From Caballeronia glebae (GTDB lineage Bacteria; Pseudomonadota; Gammaproteobacteria; Burkholderiales; Burkholderiaceae), in assembly GCF_001545035.1 (NCBI RefSeq), contig NZ_FCOJ02000005.1, positions 62,001-126,000 on the forward strand: DNA of 64,000 nt, written 5' to 3'. The notes beneath the pieces are model-generated. The model did no database searches and had not been told where the DNA came from. It saw only the letters and a list, made by a program, of their open reading frames with translations. Position numbers and translations under genes: made by a program. Positions within the stretch are counted from its first letter, which is position 1. Each line of letters begins with the position of its first letter. This document shows positions 42,974 to 51,474 of the stretch, one piece after another.

Positions 42974-43936
42974 ATGGCCCTGCCCGCCATCTTGCAGCAC
43001 CTCACTTTGCCCGTCGTCGGCTCGCCGATGTTCATCGTCAGTTATCCGGAGCTCGTGCTTGCGCAATGCAAGGCGGGCATCGTCGGCTCGTTTCCGGCCC
43101 TGAACGCGCGTCCGCCCGGATTGCTCGACGAATGGCTCACGCAGATCCAGAGCGAACTCGCCGCGCACAAGGCCGCGAATCCCGATGCCGTCATCGGGCC
43201 GATCGCGGTCAATCAGATCGTTCATCAGTCGAATGCGCGGCTCGAACAGGACGTGCGCGTGTGCGTCGAACACGAGGTGCCGATCTTCATCACGAGCCTG
43301 CGCGCGCCGGTCAGGGAGATGATCGACGCCGTGCATTCGTATGGCGGCATCGTGCTGCACGACGTCATCAATCTGCGACACGCGCAAAAGGCGCTCGAAG
43401 CGGGCGTCGACGGCCTCATTCTCGTCGCCGCGGGCGCGGGCGGACACGCCGGAACGACCTCGCCGTTCGCGCTCGTCGGCGAAGTGCGGCGCATGTTCGA
43501 CGGCCCGATCGTGCTGTCGGGCGCAATCGCCAATGGCGGCTCGATTCTCGCGGCGCAAGCAATGGGCGCGGACCTCGCCTACATGGGCACGCGCTTCATC
43601 GCGACGAAGGAAGCGCACGCGCCGGAGGACTACAAACGCGCGATCGTCGATGCGACCGCCGCCGACATCGTCTATACGAATCTCTTCACGGGCGTGCACG
43701 GCAATTACATTCGCGAGAGCATCGTCAATGCGGGGCTCGATCCGGACGCGCTTCCGATATCCGACAAAACCGCGATGAACTTCGCCGAAGGCACGAGCAA
43801 GGCGAAAGCGTGGAAGGACATCTGGGGCGCGGGCCAGGGCGTCGGGCTGATGGAAGACGTGCCGAGCGTCGCGGAACTGGTCGGGCGTCTGAAGCGCGAG
43901 TACGACGACGCGAAGGCGCGCCTCGCCATCGGCTGA
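42974..43936 (+). CDS. Nitronate monooxygenase
   Basis: FMN-dependent oxidoreductase of 320 residues (2-nitropropane dioxygenase family) that detoxifies alkyl nitronates such as propionate-3-nitronate. Features: N-terminal PVVGSPMFIVSYPELV, FMN-binding LVAAGAGGHAGTTSPF and the phosphate loop LSGAIANGGSI--AQAMGADLAYMGTRF. The ATG at 42974 is supported by AGGAG 10 bases upstream; a longer reading adds 50 unlikely residues. Expression is likely controlled by the palindrome at 42854-42867. Confidence 0.9.
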   Translation: MALPAILQHLTLPVVGSPMFIVSYPELVLAQCKAGIVGSFPALNARPPGLLDEWLTQIQSELAAHKAANPDAVIGPIAVNQIVHQSNARLEQDVRVCVEHEVPIFITSLRAPVREMIDAVHSYGGIVLHDVINLRHAQKALEAGVDGLILVAAGAGGHAGTTSPFALVGEVRRMFDGPIVLSGAIANGGSILAAQAMGADLAYMGTRFIATKEAHAPEDYKRAIVDATAADIVYTNLFTGVHGNYIRESIVNAGLDPDALPISDKTAMNFAEGTSKAKAWKDIWGAGQGVGLMEDVPSVAELVGRLKREYDDAKARLAIG

Positions 43937-43956
43937 TCGTATTTCGATAGCTCAAA

Positions 43957-43984
43957 AAAACACCGCGCCGAAGCGCGGTGTTTT
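43957..43984. terminator. Bidirectional terminator, nitronate monooxygenase / porin
   Basis: Twelve-base-pair stem AAAACACCGCGC / GCGCGGTGTTTT with a CGAA loop, flanked by A and T runs, between two convergent genes. Confidence 0.92.
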
Positions 43985-44005
43985 CGTTCTGGCATGACGC
44001 GCTGC

Positions 44006-45112
44006 TTAGAACTTCGCGCGGATGCCGACGCCGAACGTGTCGCCCGACGACAGGCTCGTGTACTTGTCGTTCAGGTACGCGGCATAGACGTCAGTGCGCT
44101 TCGACAGCGGATAGTCGTAGCCGAGCGCCCAGCTCTTGTGCGTCTGGTCGAGGCCGCCGTTGCTGCGCGAGTACGCGTAAGACGCCATCACCGTGCCCGG
44201 GCCGACCGGAATCGTCACGCCGCCTTGCCCGGTGTTGACGTGGAACGTGCCGGGGCCTTCGTAGTCGTTCTTCGTGTACATGTACTGCGCGAAGAACTTG
44301 ACGTACTTCATGTCGTACGACGCGCCCAGTTGACCGACGCTCTGGCTCTTGTAGCCGGGCGTCGCGAAACCGTCGAGCGAAGTCAGATCGCCGGGCGTGT
44401 TGTTGAAGTTCACGTACTGATAGACGCCGGTCGCCGCGAACGGGCCGTGGAAGTACAGGAACTGCGCGCTGTACTTCTTCGAGCGGCCGTCGCCGGCGGT
44501 GTTGCCGAAGCTGTACATCACGCTGCCCGACAGACCATTGAAGTCAGGCGACGTGTACTGGACCGAGTTGTTCCAGCCCGAATCGCCGACCACGCCCTGA
44601 TCCGTCCGATACGTCGGGAACGTGCCTGCGCCGAGGAACACGTGGTAGACCATCGGCGAGAAGACGTACGAATCGACGAACGGGTTGAAGAGAATCGTCG
44701 AGACGAAGAGCTGCGTCGTCAGCCGGCCGGCGGTGAACGTGCCGATCGGACCTTGAATGCCGACATACGAGTTGCGCGCGAAGAACGTGTCGCCCTGGAA
44801 GCGCCCGTACTGGCCGTTCTGCGCGCGGAAGAAGCTTTCCAACGTGAAGATGGCCTTGTAGCCGCCGCCCAGATCTTCGGCGCCCTTCAAGCCCCAGTAC
44901 GACGTCGACATGCCGCCGCCGCTCACGTTCCATGCGCGATCGCTGCCGGGGAATTTCTGCGCGCCGACCCATTCGTCGACCTGTCCATACAGCGAAACGC
45001 TCGATTGCGCGTGTGCCGCGCCCGCGGCGAAGAGGCCGAGCATGGCCGCTGCGACCGCAGTGGCCTTGACCGTTGCTTTCACCGTAGTCGTCGCACGGTT
45101 GGTTGACTTCAT
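44006..45112 (-). CDS. Gram-negative porin (OmpC-like)
   Basis: Outer-membrane beta-barrel channel, 368 residues. A signal peptide ends AAGAAHAQ (about residue 36); the mature protein starts SSVSLYGQVDEWV, the hallmark of betaproteobacterial porins, with alternating strand pattern, YWGLKGAEDLGGGYKAIF and a C-terminal Phe (FGVGIRAKF) recognised by the Bam machinery. The start MKSTNRATTTVK is supported by GGAGA upstream; the longer reading is rejected. Monocistronic. Solute specificity unknown. Confidence 0.95.
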   Translation of the reverse strand: MKSTNRATTTVKATVKATAVAAAMLGLFAAGAAHAQSSVSLYGQVDEWVGAQKFPGSDRAWNVSGGGMSTSYWGLKGAEDLGGGYKAIFTLESFFRAQNGQYGRFQGDTFFARNSYVGIQGPIGTFTAGRLTTQLFVSTILFNPFVDSYVFSPMVYHVFLGAGTFPTYRTDQGVVGDSGWNNSVQYTSPDFNGLSGSVMYSFGNTAGDGRSKKYSAQFLYFHGPFAATGVYQYVNFNNTPGDLTSLDGFATPGYKSQSVGQLGASYDMKYVKFFAQYMYTKNDYEGPGTFHVNTGQGGVTIPVGPGTVMASYAYSRSNGGLDQTHKSWALGYDYPLSKRTDVYAAYLNDKYTSLSSGDTFGVGIRAKF

Positions 45113-45619
45113 GAACTCTCCTGTTCTTTGTCGAAAATTGAAATCTTTGGCGGGCGAGTTGCGTTGCGCTCGCCTCGTCTGACCGGCGTAACGGTTTAGT
45201 GGGCGAAGAGGCATCGCGTGTGGAGCGGCACCATCTTTACGGACCATTTTCCCGGTCAAAAATGTTTTTGGTTATTACGGGTATAGCGGTTCGGATACTT
45301 CGGGCCCGGGTCGACGGCTGGAAGACACGCTCGGTCTCGGGCGCGCGACGGCCGGTTCGAAAGCCGACTCGATGCGCAGCAAGTACGGGCGCGCCTCTTC
45401 AGGCGCCGAAAGGCGTTTGAAATAAGAAAACCGGACATTTCGCCGCACAGGGCGCATTGTCCTTGCGTGGAAAAAGGAGAGGAACGTCTGAAGGAAATTC
45501 GATGCGTAACTGTGGCGAGATTACGTCATCGTGGCGGCGAAACTAGACGCGCAGATAGTTTTTCGTTCCGGGCGACAGCGCGCGAAAAGTCGGCCAAGCT
45601 CAGGGAGACTGCGAGGAGG
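45113..45619. other. Intergenic region upstream of porin
   Basis: About 507 bases without a convincing gene. It should contain the porin promoter; a TTGACC hexamer on the minus strand (45254-45259) is the best -35 candidate, without a good -10 partner. No riboswitch or strong terminator was recognised. Confidence 0.4.
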
Positions 45620-45988
45620 TCAGTTGCGGTAGTTCGCGTTCGCCGGCGCGCGGCCATCGTCCGCCGGACGGCCGGGCGGGCGAGGCAGGCTGCGCTCTTC
45701 GTTGTAGCGCGTGATGTCGGCGCGAATGGAGCCAGCGCCACGCAGCGGCACCGCTTGCTCGACGCGCGGGCCGGGGCGCACCTCGGCGCTCACGGGCGTC
45801 AAGCCGTCTTTCGCGGCGACCGGCGTGTAGTGCAGGGATTGCCTGCTGGCGCCGGAATCGCTGAACACCGCCGACGACAGCCACTCGGCGCGCGGCCCGG
45901 CAAGCGCGAGCGAACCCGCCACCGCGAGCGCGCCGAGCGCTGCGAATGCGAAAAGCCGGGTAGTCTTGCGAATGCCAATGAGCGCCAT
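45620..45988 (-). CDS. Small membrane-anchored or exported protein, unrecognised
   Basis: A 122-residue protein with an N-terminal basic segment and hydrophobic stretch (RKTTRLFAFAALGALAVAGSLALAG) that is either a signal peptide or an anchor, then a polar Pro/Arg-rich tail (RYNEERSLPRPPGRPADDGRAPANANYRN). No domain is recognised. The start at MALIGIRKT is chosen because the signal begins there. Monocistronic. Likely real but of unknown function. Confidence 0.55.
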   Translation of the reverse strand: MALIGIRKTTRLFAFAALGALAVAGSLALAGPRAEWLSSAVFSDSGASRQSLHYTPVAAKDGLTPVSAEVRPGPRVEQAVPLRGAGSIRADITRYNEERSLPRPPGRPADDGRAPANANYRN

Positions 45989-46501
45989 GTCGAAACAGCC
46001 TGCGTCCGACCGATATTCCTGCCCGTGCCTCGAAAGGGGATACCTTCGATTCAGGCGGACAACCGGTCGTAGTCGGAACATTCGAGCCTGGCATCGAGCG
46101 ATGCGAAAACCCGCCAACCGGTGTATCCAACAATTTATTTCGCGGCGCGGCGGCAGTCGAGCCAAAAAGTGTTAGGCCTGGTCGATGGTTGTAACACCAT
46201 GTTACGTCGGAGTTTTTCGGCCTCGCCGACCATTTCGGACGCCAAAACATATGATGAAAAAATGTGCTGGACAGACGATTTTGTCAACGGCGAAATCGAC
46301 TGAGTCGCGGCCCGATTGTTGCTCGCGTGGGTATCCGGCCTTCCGTACGCATCGAGCCGTTTCATGCTGGTTAGTCATCAATCGATCCAGTAAATGAATT
46401 TGCCAATTTAATCGGGGGCGAGCGAAAATCATGGTTTTTCCTGACTTGACGCCAAAAACGCCGAGCACCACGCCCGGCGTGTCCAGGTACGAGATTCTTT
46501 G
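45989..46501. other. Low-GC divergent intergenic region
   Basis: A stretch of 513 bases of lower GC between a small exported protein (minus) and a transporter (plus). It contains an operator-like inverted repeat (46191-46205) and a short hairpin before the transporter (around 46457-46479, ACGCCG/CGGCGT). No gene was recognised. Confidence 0.45.
46191..46205. promoter_or_regulatory. Operator-like inverted repeat
   Basis: GTAACA-CCA-TGTTAC, a perfect 6-base inverted repeat with 3-base spacer, in the divergent gap. The binding protein is unknown. Confidence 0.35.
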
Positions 46502-47521
46502 ATGGCACGGCCCAAACTTCTTCCCGACAACTTCACGCTGGCGCTCGTCGGCACTGTCATCATCGCCAGCTTTCTGCCGTGCCGCGGCAGCGCGGCGGTA
46601 GCGTTCAACTGGATCACCAATGTCGCGATCGGATTGCTCTTCTTCCTGCACGGAGCAAAGCTTTCCCGTGAGGCGATCATTGCCGGCGCGACGCACTGGC
46701 GACTGCATCTCGTCGTGCTGCTCAGCACCTTCGCACTCTTTCCGCTGCTCGGGCTCGCGCTCAAGCCGGTGCTCTTGCCGCTCGTCACGCCAGCGCTCTA
46801 CACCGGCATCTTGTTTCTCTGCACGCTGCCGTCCACCGTGCAGTCGTCGATCGCCTTCACGTCCATGGCGAAGGGCAACGTGCCGGCCGCCGTGTGCAGC
46901 GCCTCCGCGTCGAGCCTGCTCGGAATTTTCATCACGCCGGCGCTCGTCGGGCTCGTCGTGAGCAATCACGGCGCGACGACCGGCTCGCCGTGGCACACCG
47001 TGGGCAATATCACGCTGCAACTGCTCGTGCCGTTCATTGCCGGGCAATTGTTGCGGCCGGCCATCGGCAAATGGATCGACAAGCATCGCGCGCTGCTCAA
47101 GTTCGTCGATCAGGGCTCGATTCTGCTCGTCGTGTACGTCGCGTTCAGCGAAGCCGTGAACGAAGGCATCTGGCACTCGATTTCGCTGGCGACGCTCGCG
47201 GGGCTGCTGGCGGTCAATATCCTGTTGCTGGCGGCGGCGCTTTTCATCACGGCGTTCACGGCCAAGCGCCTCGGCTTTTCTCGCGCGGACCAGATCACGA
47301 TCATCTTCTGCGGCTCGAAGAAGAGTCTCGCCTCCGGAATCCCGATGGCGAAGGTGATCTTCGCGTCGCATGCGGTCGGCGCGGTGGTGCTGCCGCTCAT
47401 GCTTTTCCACCAGATTCAACTGATGGTGTGCGCGGTGCTCGCGCAGCGCTGGGGCGCACGTAAGACCGCGCCCGAAGCAGCGCGCGAGACCAAGAGTGTC
47501 GGTGCGCCCGCGCGCCGCTGA
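46502..47521 (+). CDS. Bile acid:sodium symporter family transporter
   Basis: Inner-membrane protein of 339 residues with about ten helices in the SBF-like/YfeH group (DUF4137). Typical pieces: IGLLFFLHGAKLSREAI, TFALFPLLGLAL, LCTLPSTVQSSIAFTSMAKGN and the cross-over region FCGSKKSLASGIPMAKVIF. Substrates of this bacterial subgroup are largely unknown. The ATG at 46502 is preferred to the TTG codon three bases upstream (46499). Monocistronic. Confidence 0.88.
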   Translation: MARPKLLPDNFTLALVGTVIIASFLPCRGSAAVAFNWITNVAIGLLFFLHGAKLSREAIIAGATHWRLHLVVLLSTFALFPLLGLALKPVLLPLVTPALYTGILFLCTLPSTVQSSIAFTSMAKGNVPAAVCSASASSLLGIFITPALVGLVVSNHGATTGSPWHTVGNITLQLLVPFIAGQLLRPAIGKWIDKHRALLKFVDQGSILLVVYVAFSEAVNEGIWHSISLATLAGLLAVNILLLAAALFITAFTAKRLGFSRADQITIIFCGSKKSLASGIPMAKVIFASHAVGAVVLPLMLFHQIQLMVCAVLAQRWGARKTAPEAARETKSVGAPARR

Positions 47522-47840
47522 TCCGCGCCTGTTCGCAAGCGGCGTCCGCTGCTTCATCGTGTTCGATCCTTTTCCAGAAGGCTGCCCGATGCGCCTTTTG
47601 CGTCATTTGAACCCAGCCGCGCGCCATGGTCCATTCGACCGGATGGCATAGGCCGAAAAAGCTGACTTCTCGCATCGAACCTCGAAAACGCCTGCCTCGC
47701 GTCCGGCATTTCGGCCTACGCCTTTCGGCTGAATGGTGTTCGGGCATGTCCCTTGCCACACTCTTGTCCAAGAACGGGCAGAAACGGACAGGACACGCCA
47801 TGCGAACACAACCCATCAATCTTCGGCGACGGAAGGAACG
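47522..47840. other. Intergenic region before the acyl-CoA dehydrogenase operon
   Basis: A stretch of 319 bases with no gene. It holds the sigma-54-like promoter at 47742-47757. No enhancer-type palindrome was clearly recognised upstream. Confidence 0.45.
47742..47757 (+). promoter_or_regulatory. Sigma-54 promoter candidate
   Basis: GGGCATG-TCCC-TTGCC compares with the RpoN consensus TGGCACG-N4-TTGCW. The invariant GG and GC are present with exactly 10 bases between, and 9 of the 12 defined positions match. The start would lie about 70 bases before the acyl-CoA dehydrogenase ATG. The reverse strand also gives a weaker match because the site is partly symmetric. Confidence 0.5.
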
Positions 47841-48878
47841 ATGAATTACGTCGAACATCACGAAACGGCATCCGCCTTGCACGACTTTCTCGGCGCGTTG
47901 CCATTTCATCGGGGCAGCGCCGAAGACGCGGGCCGCGCGCTGCGCGCCCTGATCGACGCCGGTCTGGACCGCCTGCCCTTGCCGGGCTCCGGCAACACGG
48001 CCCGGCGCTGGCGCGCGCTGGGCGCGGTCGCAGCCTTCGACCTTTCGCTCGTCAAGCTCTACGAAGGCCATACGGACGCGCTCGCGATCCTCTCCGAACT
48101 CGGCGGCACGCAACCCGACGACGGCAGCGCGTGGGCTGTCTGGGCTGCCGAACCGCCAAACGCGCGGCTCTCGGCACTCGGCGAGGTCGGCTCGCAGAAC
48201 GTGCTCCTACAGGGCACGAAGGCATGGTGCTCCGGCGCCGCATCGGTCACGCATGCGCTCGTAAGCGCGTGGAATGAGCGTGATGAGCCGGTGCTCGCCG
48301 CCGTCGATCTGCGGCAGAACGGCGTGCAGATCACCGATGCCGGCTGGCAAGCGGTCGGCATGAAGGCGAGCGCGAGCGTCGAAGTGCGCTTCGAGCATGT
48401 GGCCGCGCGGCTCGTCGGTGCGCCGCGCCGGTATCTGGAGCGGCCCGGCTTCTGGCAAGGCGGCGCGGGCATTGCCGCGTGCTGGTTCGGCGCGGCGGCG
48501 GGCATCGCGGCATTCGTCGCGCGTGACGCGAAGCATCGGGCCGGGCCGCACAAGCTCGCGCATCTCGGCGCGATCGACACGGCCTTGTCCGCCACGGCCG
48601 CATTGCTGCGCGAGACGGCGGCGTTCATCGACCGAGAACCGCACGCCGACGCCATGACGCCGACGATGCGCGCGCGCCTGGCGGCGGAACATGCCGCGAC
48701 GCTGGTGGTGGAGCGCGCCGGTCGCGCGCTTGGCGCCGCCCCGCTGTGCCGCGACGCGCACTTCGCGCAACTCATGGCCGATCTGCCAGTATTCATTCGA
48801 CAAAGCCACGCCGAGCGCGACGAAGCATCGCTCGCCGAGCGCGTCATAGAGGAGGGACGGACTTCATGGCAAGTGTGA
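47841..48878 (+). CDS. Acyl-CoA-dehydrogenase-like protein
   Basis: A 345-residue diverged member of the acyl-CoA dehydrogenase fold. Recognisable are the helical N-terminal domain, the middle beta domain with LQGTKAWCSGAASVTHALVSA (equivalent to the flavin/substrate loop) and a C-terminal helical bundle (LAAEHAATLVVERAGRALGAAPLCRDAHFAQLMADLPVFIRQSH). The catalytic Glu of classical enzymes is not evident. It is first in an operon with a PIG-L deacetylase (13-base overlap) and a methyltransferase. The ATG follows GGAAGGAACG. Role in lipid or glycan modification is inferred from context only. Confidence 0.8.
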   Translation: MNYVEHHETASALHDFLGALPFHRGSAEDAGRALRALIDAGLDRLPLPGSGNTARRWRALGAVAAFDLSLVKLYEGHTDALAILSELGGTQPDDGSAWAVWAAEPPNARLSALGEVGSQNVLLQGTKAWCSGAASVTHALVSAWNERDEPVLAAVDLRQNGVQITDAGWQAVGMKASASVEVRFEHVAARLVGAPRRYLERPGFWQGGAGIAACWFGAAAGIAAFVARDAKHRAGPHKLAHLGAIDTALSATAALLRETAAFIDREPHADAMTPTMRARLAAEHAATLVVERAGRALGAAPLCRDAHFAQLMADLPVFIRQSHAERDEASLAERVIEEGRTSWQV

Positions 48879-49657
48879 CAACGCGAGCGCCAACCGACGA
48901 AACGGCCATCGATCGCGCCATACGCGGCGAAGGCACGCCCGAAGCAGCATGGCAGGGATGGGCGCGTCTGAACGCGCTGCCCGAAGTCGATCCGGCGGAA
49001 CTCGTACCGCTCGGCCGGCGGGCTGTCGTCGTTGCGCCCCACCCCGACGATGAAGTCCTCGGCACTGGCGGCCTGCTTGCTCGTCTCTCCGAAATCAGCA
49101 GGCACATCCTCATCATCGCCGTGACGGACGGTACCGCGAGTCACCCGGACTCGTCCGAATGGCCTCCCGAGCGACTCGCACGCGTGCGTCCGCAAGAAAC
49201 GAGGGCGGCGCTGCAACGGCTGCGTCTGCGTCAGGCCCAGGTGGTCCGGCTCGGCCTTCAGGATGGCGACGCCGACCGCATCGAAACTAACTTGTCAGGA
49301 GCCCTAGCGGAATATCTTCAACCAGACGATATAGTTTTCACCACATGGCGCTATGATGGTCATCCCGACCACGAGGCGGCCGGGCGCGCCGTTCATTCCG
49401 CGGCACAAGCGCTCGACCTGCCCTGCGTGGAGGTGCCGCTCTGGACCTGGCACTGGGCGTCGCCGGACGATACGCGCGTGCCATGGAGCCGTGCTCGCCG
49501 CATCGTCCTGGACGGCGCCACGCATGCCCGGAAGCTTCGGGCCGTGCAGGCATTTCGGAGCCAACTCGACCCCGATGCCACGACCGGACAGGCCCCAGTA
49601 CTGCCCGCGCATGTACTGGCAAGGCTGACCCGGCCTTTCGAAGTCGTACTTATATGA
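48866..49657 (+). CDS. PIG-L family deacetylase
   Basis: Zinc-dependent N-acetylglucosamine-type deacetylase of 263 residues. The metal-binding motif is VVAPHPDDEVLGTGG, and the second site is WRYDGHPDHEAAGRAVH; GLQDGDAD is also typical. Known relatives act on GlcNAc-inositol, chitobiose or other N-acetyl sugars. The ATG overlaps the upstream gene by 13 bases and the stop overlaps the methyltransferase by 4 bases. The substrate is unknown. Confidence 0.88.
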   Translation: MASVTTRAPTDETAIDRAIRGEGTPEAAWQGWARLNALPEVDPAELVPLGRRAVVVAPHPDDEVLGTGGLLARLSEISRHILIIAVTDGTASHPDSSEWPPERLARVRPQETRAALQRLRLRQAQVVRLGLQDGDADRIETNLSGALAEYLQPDDIVFTTWRYDGHPDHEAAGRAVHSAAQALDLPCVEVPLWTWHWASPDDTRVPWSRARRIVLDGATHARKLRAVQAFRSQLDPDATTGQAPVLPAHVLARLTRPFEVVLI

Positions 49658-50265
49658 ACTACACCAACAACAATACTAAGCAGTACTTCGATAATCTGTA
49701 TCGAGGCGACGACGATCCCTGGGCGATCAGGCATCGCTGGTATGAACGGCGCAAGCGCGCCCTTCTGCTCGCCGCGCTCCCGCATGAACGCTATACGCGC
49801 GCGTTCGAGCCGGGCTGCGGCAACGGCGAGCTGACCGCCCTGCTCGCGCCACGCTGCGACGAACTCATCGCAACTGACATCGCCGAGGACGCGGTCGCGC
49901 TCACGCGGCAGCGCGTCGCGCAATGCCAGAACGTGAAAGTCGAGCAGATGCTGCTGCCGGACTGCTGGCCAAGCGGCAAGCTGGATCTCGTCGTGATCAG
50001 CGAGATCGGTTATTACCTCGACGAGCCGCAGCTATGGCATATCGTCGAACACGTACATGAGACCTTGTCGCAGGACGGCGCTGTCGTCGCGTGTCACTGG
50101 CGTCGGCCGATCGAAGGCTGGAGCGAGAACGGCGATGAGGTGCACGCAATGCTGCGCGGCCGCATGAGTTTGCCGCTGCTGAGCCACTATTGGGACGACG
50201 ATCTGATCATCGACGTCTGGACACGCGATAAACGCTCGATCCACGATCGCGAAAATTCAAAATAG
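49654..50265 (+). CDS. SAM-dependent methyltransferase (NodS-like)
   Basis: Class I methyltransferase of 203 residues. The SAM-binding loop is FEPGCGNGELTALLA (motif I), with ATDIAED (motif II) and LDLVVISEIGYYL (motif IV). Size and the N-terminal YFDNLYRGDDDPWAIRHRWYERRKR resemble NodS, the N-methyltransferase of Nod-factor glucosamine. Together with a PIG-L deacetylase this suggests N-methylation of a de-acetylated amino sugar. It overlaps the deacetylase gene by 4 bases. Sugar substrate inferred, not shown. Confidence 0.87.
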   Translation: MNYTNNNTKQYFDNLYRGDDDPWAIRHRWYERRKRALLLAALPHERYTRAFEPGCGNGELTALLAPRCDELIATDIAEDAVALTRQRVAQCQNVKVEQMLLPDCWPSGKLDLVVISEIGYYLDEPQLWHIVEHVHETLSQDGAVVACHWRRPIEGWSENGDEVHAMLRGRMSLPLLSHYWDDDLIIDVWTRDKRSIHDRENSK

Positions 50266-50346
50266 TGTTTTCGTCTTTTTTACTAAACAAATAAATCGCC
50301 TGGAACTCCATATATAACAATGTTCTAGTGGTTTTCTCCAGTCTCC

Positions 50347-50376
50347 TTGACGCCACTTTTCATGGCTTTTTACTAT
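50347..50376 (+). promoter_or_regulatory. Candidate sigma-70 promoter of the LacI operon
   Basis: TTGACG (50347-50352) and TACTAT (50371-50376) are separated by 18 bases in an AT-rich tract. The next gene start is 79 bases downstream. Confidence 0.5.
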
Positions 50377-50402
50377 ACTATCGCCTCGAACAAGTGAACT
50401 GA

Positions 50403-50428
50403 CCCGACGCGCTGAACACCGCGTCGGG
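50403..50428 (+). other. Hairpin in the LacI-operon leader
   Basis: Perfect 9-bp stem CCCGACGCG / CGCGTCGGG with an 8-base loop, 26 bases before the lacI-type ATG. No T-run follows, so it is a leader structure or an operator rather than a terminator. Confidence 0.5.
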
Positions 50429-50454
50429 AAGAAGCGGAGACAGAGAACACCACG

Positions 50455-51474
50455 ATGGCCACCACCATTCGCGATGTCGCGCGCGCGGCAAGCGTCTCGA
50501 TCGGGACAGTTTCGCGCGCGCTCAAGAATCAACCGGGCTTGTCCGAGGCGACGCGCGTACGCGTCGTCGAAATCGCGCAGCAGCTCGGCTACGACTCGGC
50601 GCAGTTGCGCACGCGCATTCGTCGCGTGACCTTTCTGCTGCATCGGCAGCACAACAATTTCTCCGTCAGCCCGTTTTTCTCGCACGTGCTGAACGGCTTC
50701 GAGGAAGCGTGCCGCGAGCGGCGGCTCGTGCCGTCCGTGCTCACCGCCGGCCCGACACACGATCTCGCGCAGCAGATGCGCCTGCACGCGCCCGACGCCA
50801 TCGCGGTTGCGGGCTTCGTCGAACCGGAACTGCTCGCGCATCTGCATTCGCTCGCGCGGCCCACCGTGCTGATCGATCTGCGCGCGCCGGGATTTCGCTC
50901 GGTCAATATCGACAACGTGAAAGGCGCGTCGCTCGCGATGCAGCATCTGTTCGCGCAAGGACGGCGGCGCATCGCGTTCATCGGTGGATCGCTTGCGCAT
51001 TACAGCATCGCGCAACGGGCGCTCGGCTATCGGAAAGCGTATTTCGATGCCGGCCAGCTTTTCGATCCGACGCTCGAAATCACGACGCAGCCGGGCCTCT
51101 CCGCCGATCTCGCCGCCGCCGACGCGATGGAACGCCTGATCGCCGACGCCCGCGCGCAATCCAGTCCCCTGCCCGACGCCGTTTTCGCCTATAACGATGC
51201 AGCGGCCCTTGCCGCGATGCGCGTCTGTCTCGCGCACGGATTGCGCGTGCCGGACGACATCGCGTTCGTCGGTTTCGACGACATTCCGGCCGCCGCGCAA
51301 AGCACGCCGCCGCTCTCGACCGTGACCGTCGACAAGGAAGCGCTCGGTCGCCGCGGCGTCGAGTTGCTGTTGGAAGATCAATCGAGCCCGCCGAGCCAGG
51401 CCGACACGCTCGTCGCCGTCAATTTCGTTGCTCGCGCGAGCTCGGGCACGAAACAGGACATCAGCACGCCATGA
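50455..51474 (+). CDS. LacI-family transcriptional regulator
   Basis: Sugar-responsive repressor of 339 residues. The N-terminal helix-turn-helix with hinge reads TTIRDVARAASVSIGTVSRALKNQPGLSEATRVRV, and the periplasmic-binding-protein-like effector domain includes DAIAVAGFVEP, IAFIGGSLAH and PDDIAFVGFDDI. It overlaps the AGE isomerase by 4 bases, so it controls its own operon with sugar isomerase and kinase genes. The effector is probably a sugar such as mannose or fructose or its phosphate. Confidence 0.93.
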   Translation: MATTIRDVARAASVSIGTVSRALKNQPGLSEATRVRVVEIAQQLGYDSAQLRTRIRRVTFLLHRQHNNFSVSPFFSHVLNGFEEACRERRLVPSVLTAGPTHDLAQQMRLHAPDAIAVAGFVEPELLAHLHSLARPTVLIDLRAPGFRSVNIDNVKGASLAMQHLFAQGRRRIAFIGGSLAHYSIAQRALGYRKAYFDAGQLFDPTLEITTQPGLSADLAAADAMERLIADARAQSSPLPDAVFAYNDAAALAAMRVCLAHGLRVPDDIAFVGFDDIPAAAQSTPPLSTVTVDKEALGRRGVELLLEDQSSPPSQADTLVAVNFVARASSGTKQDISTP

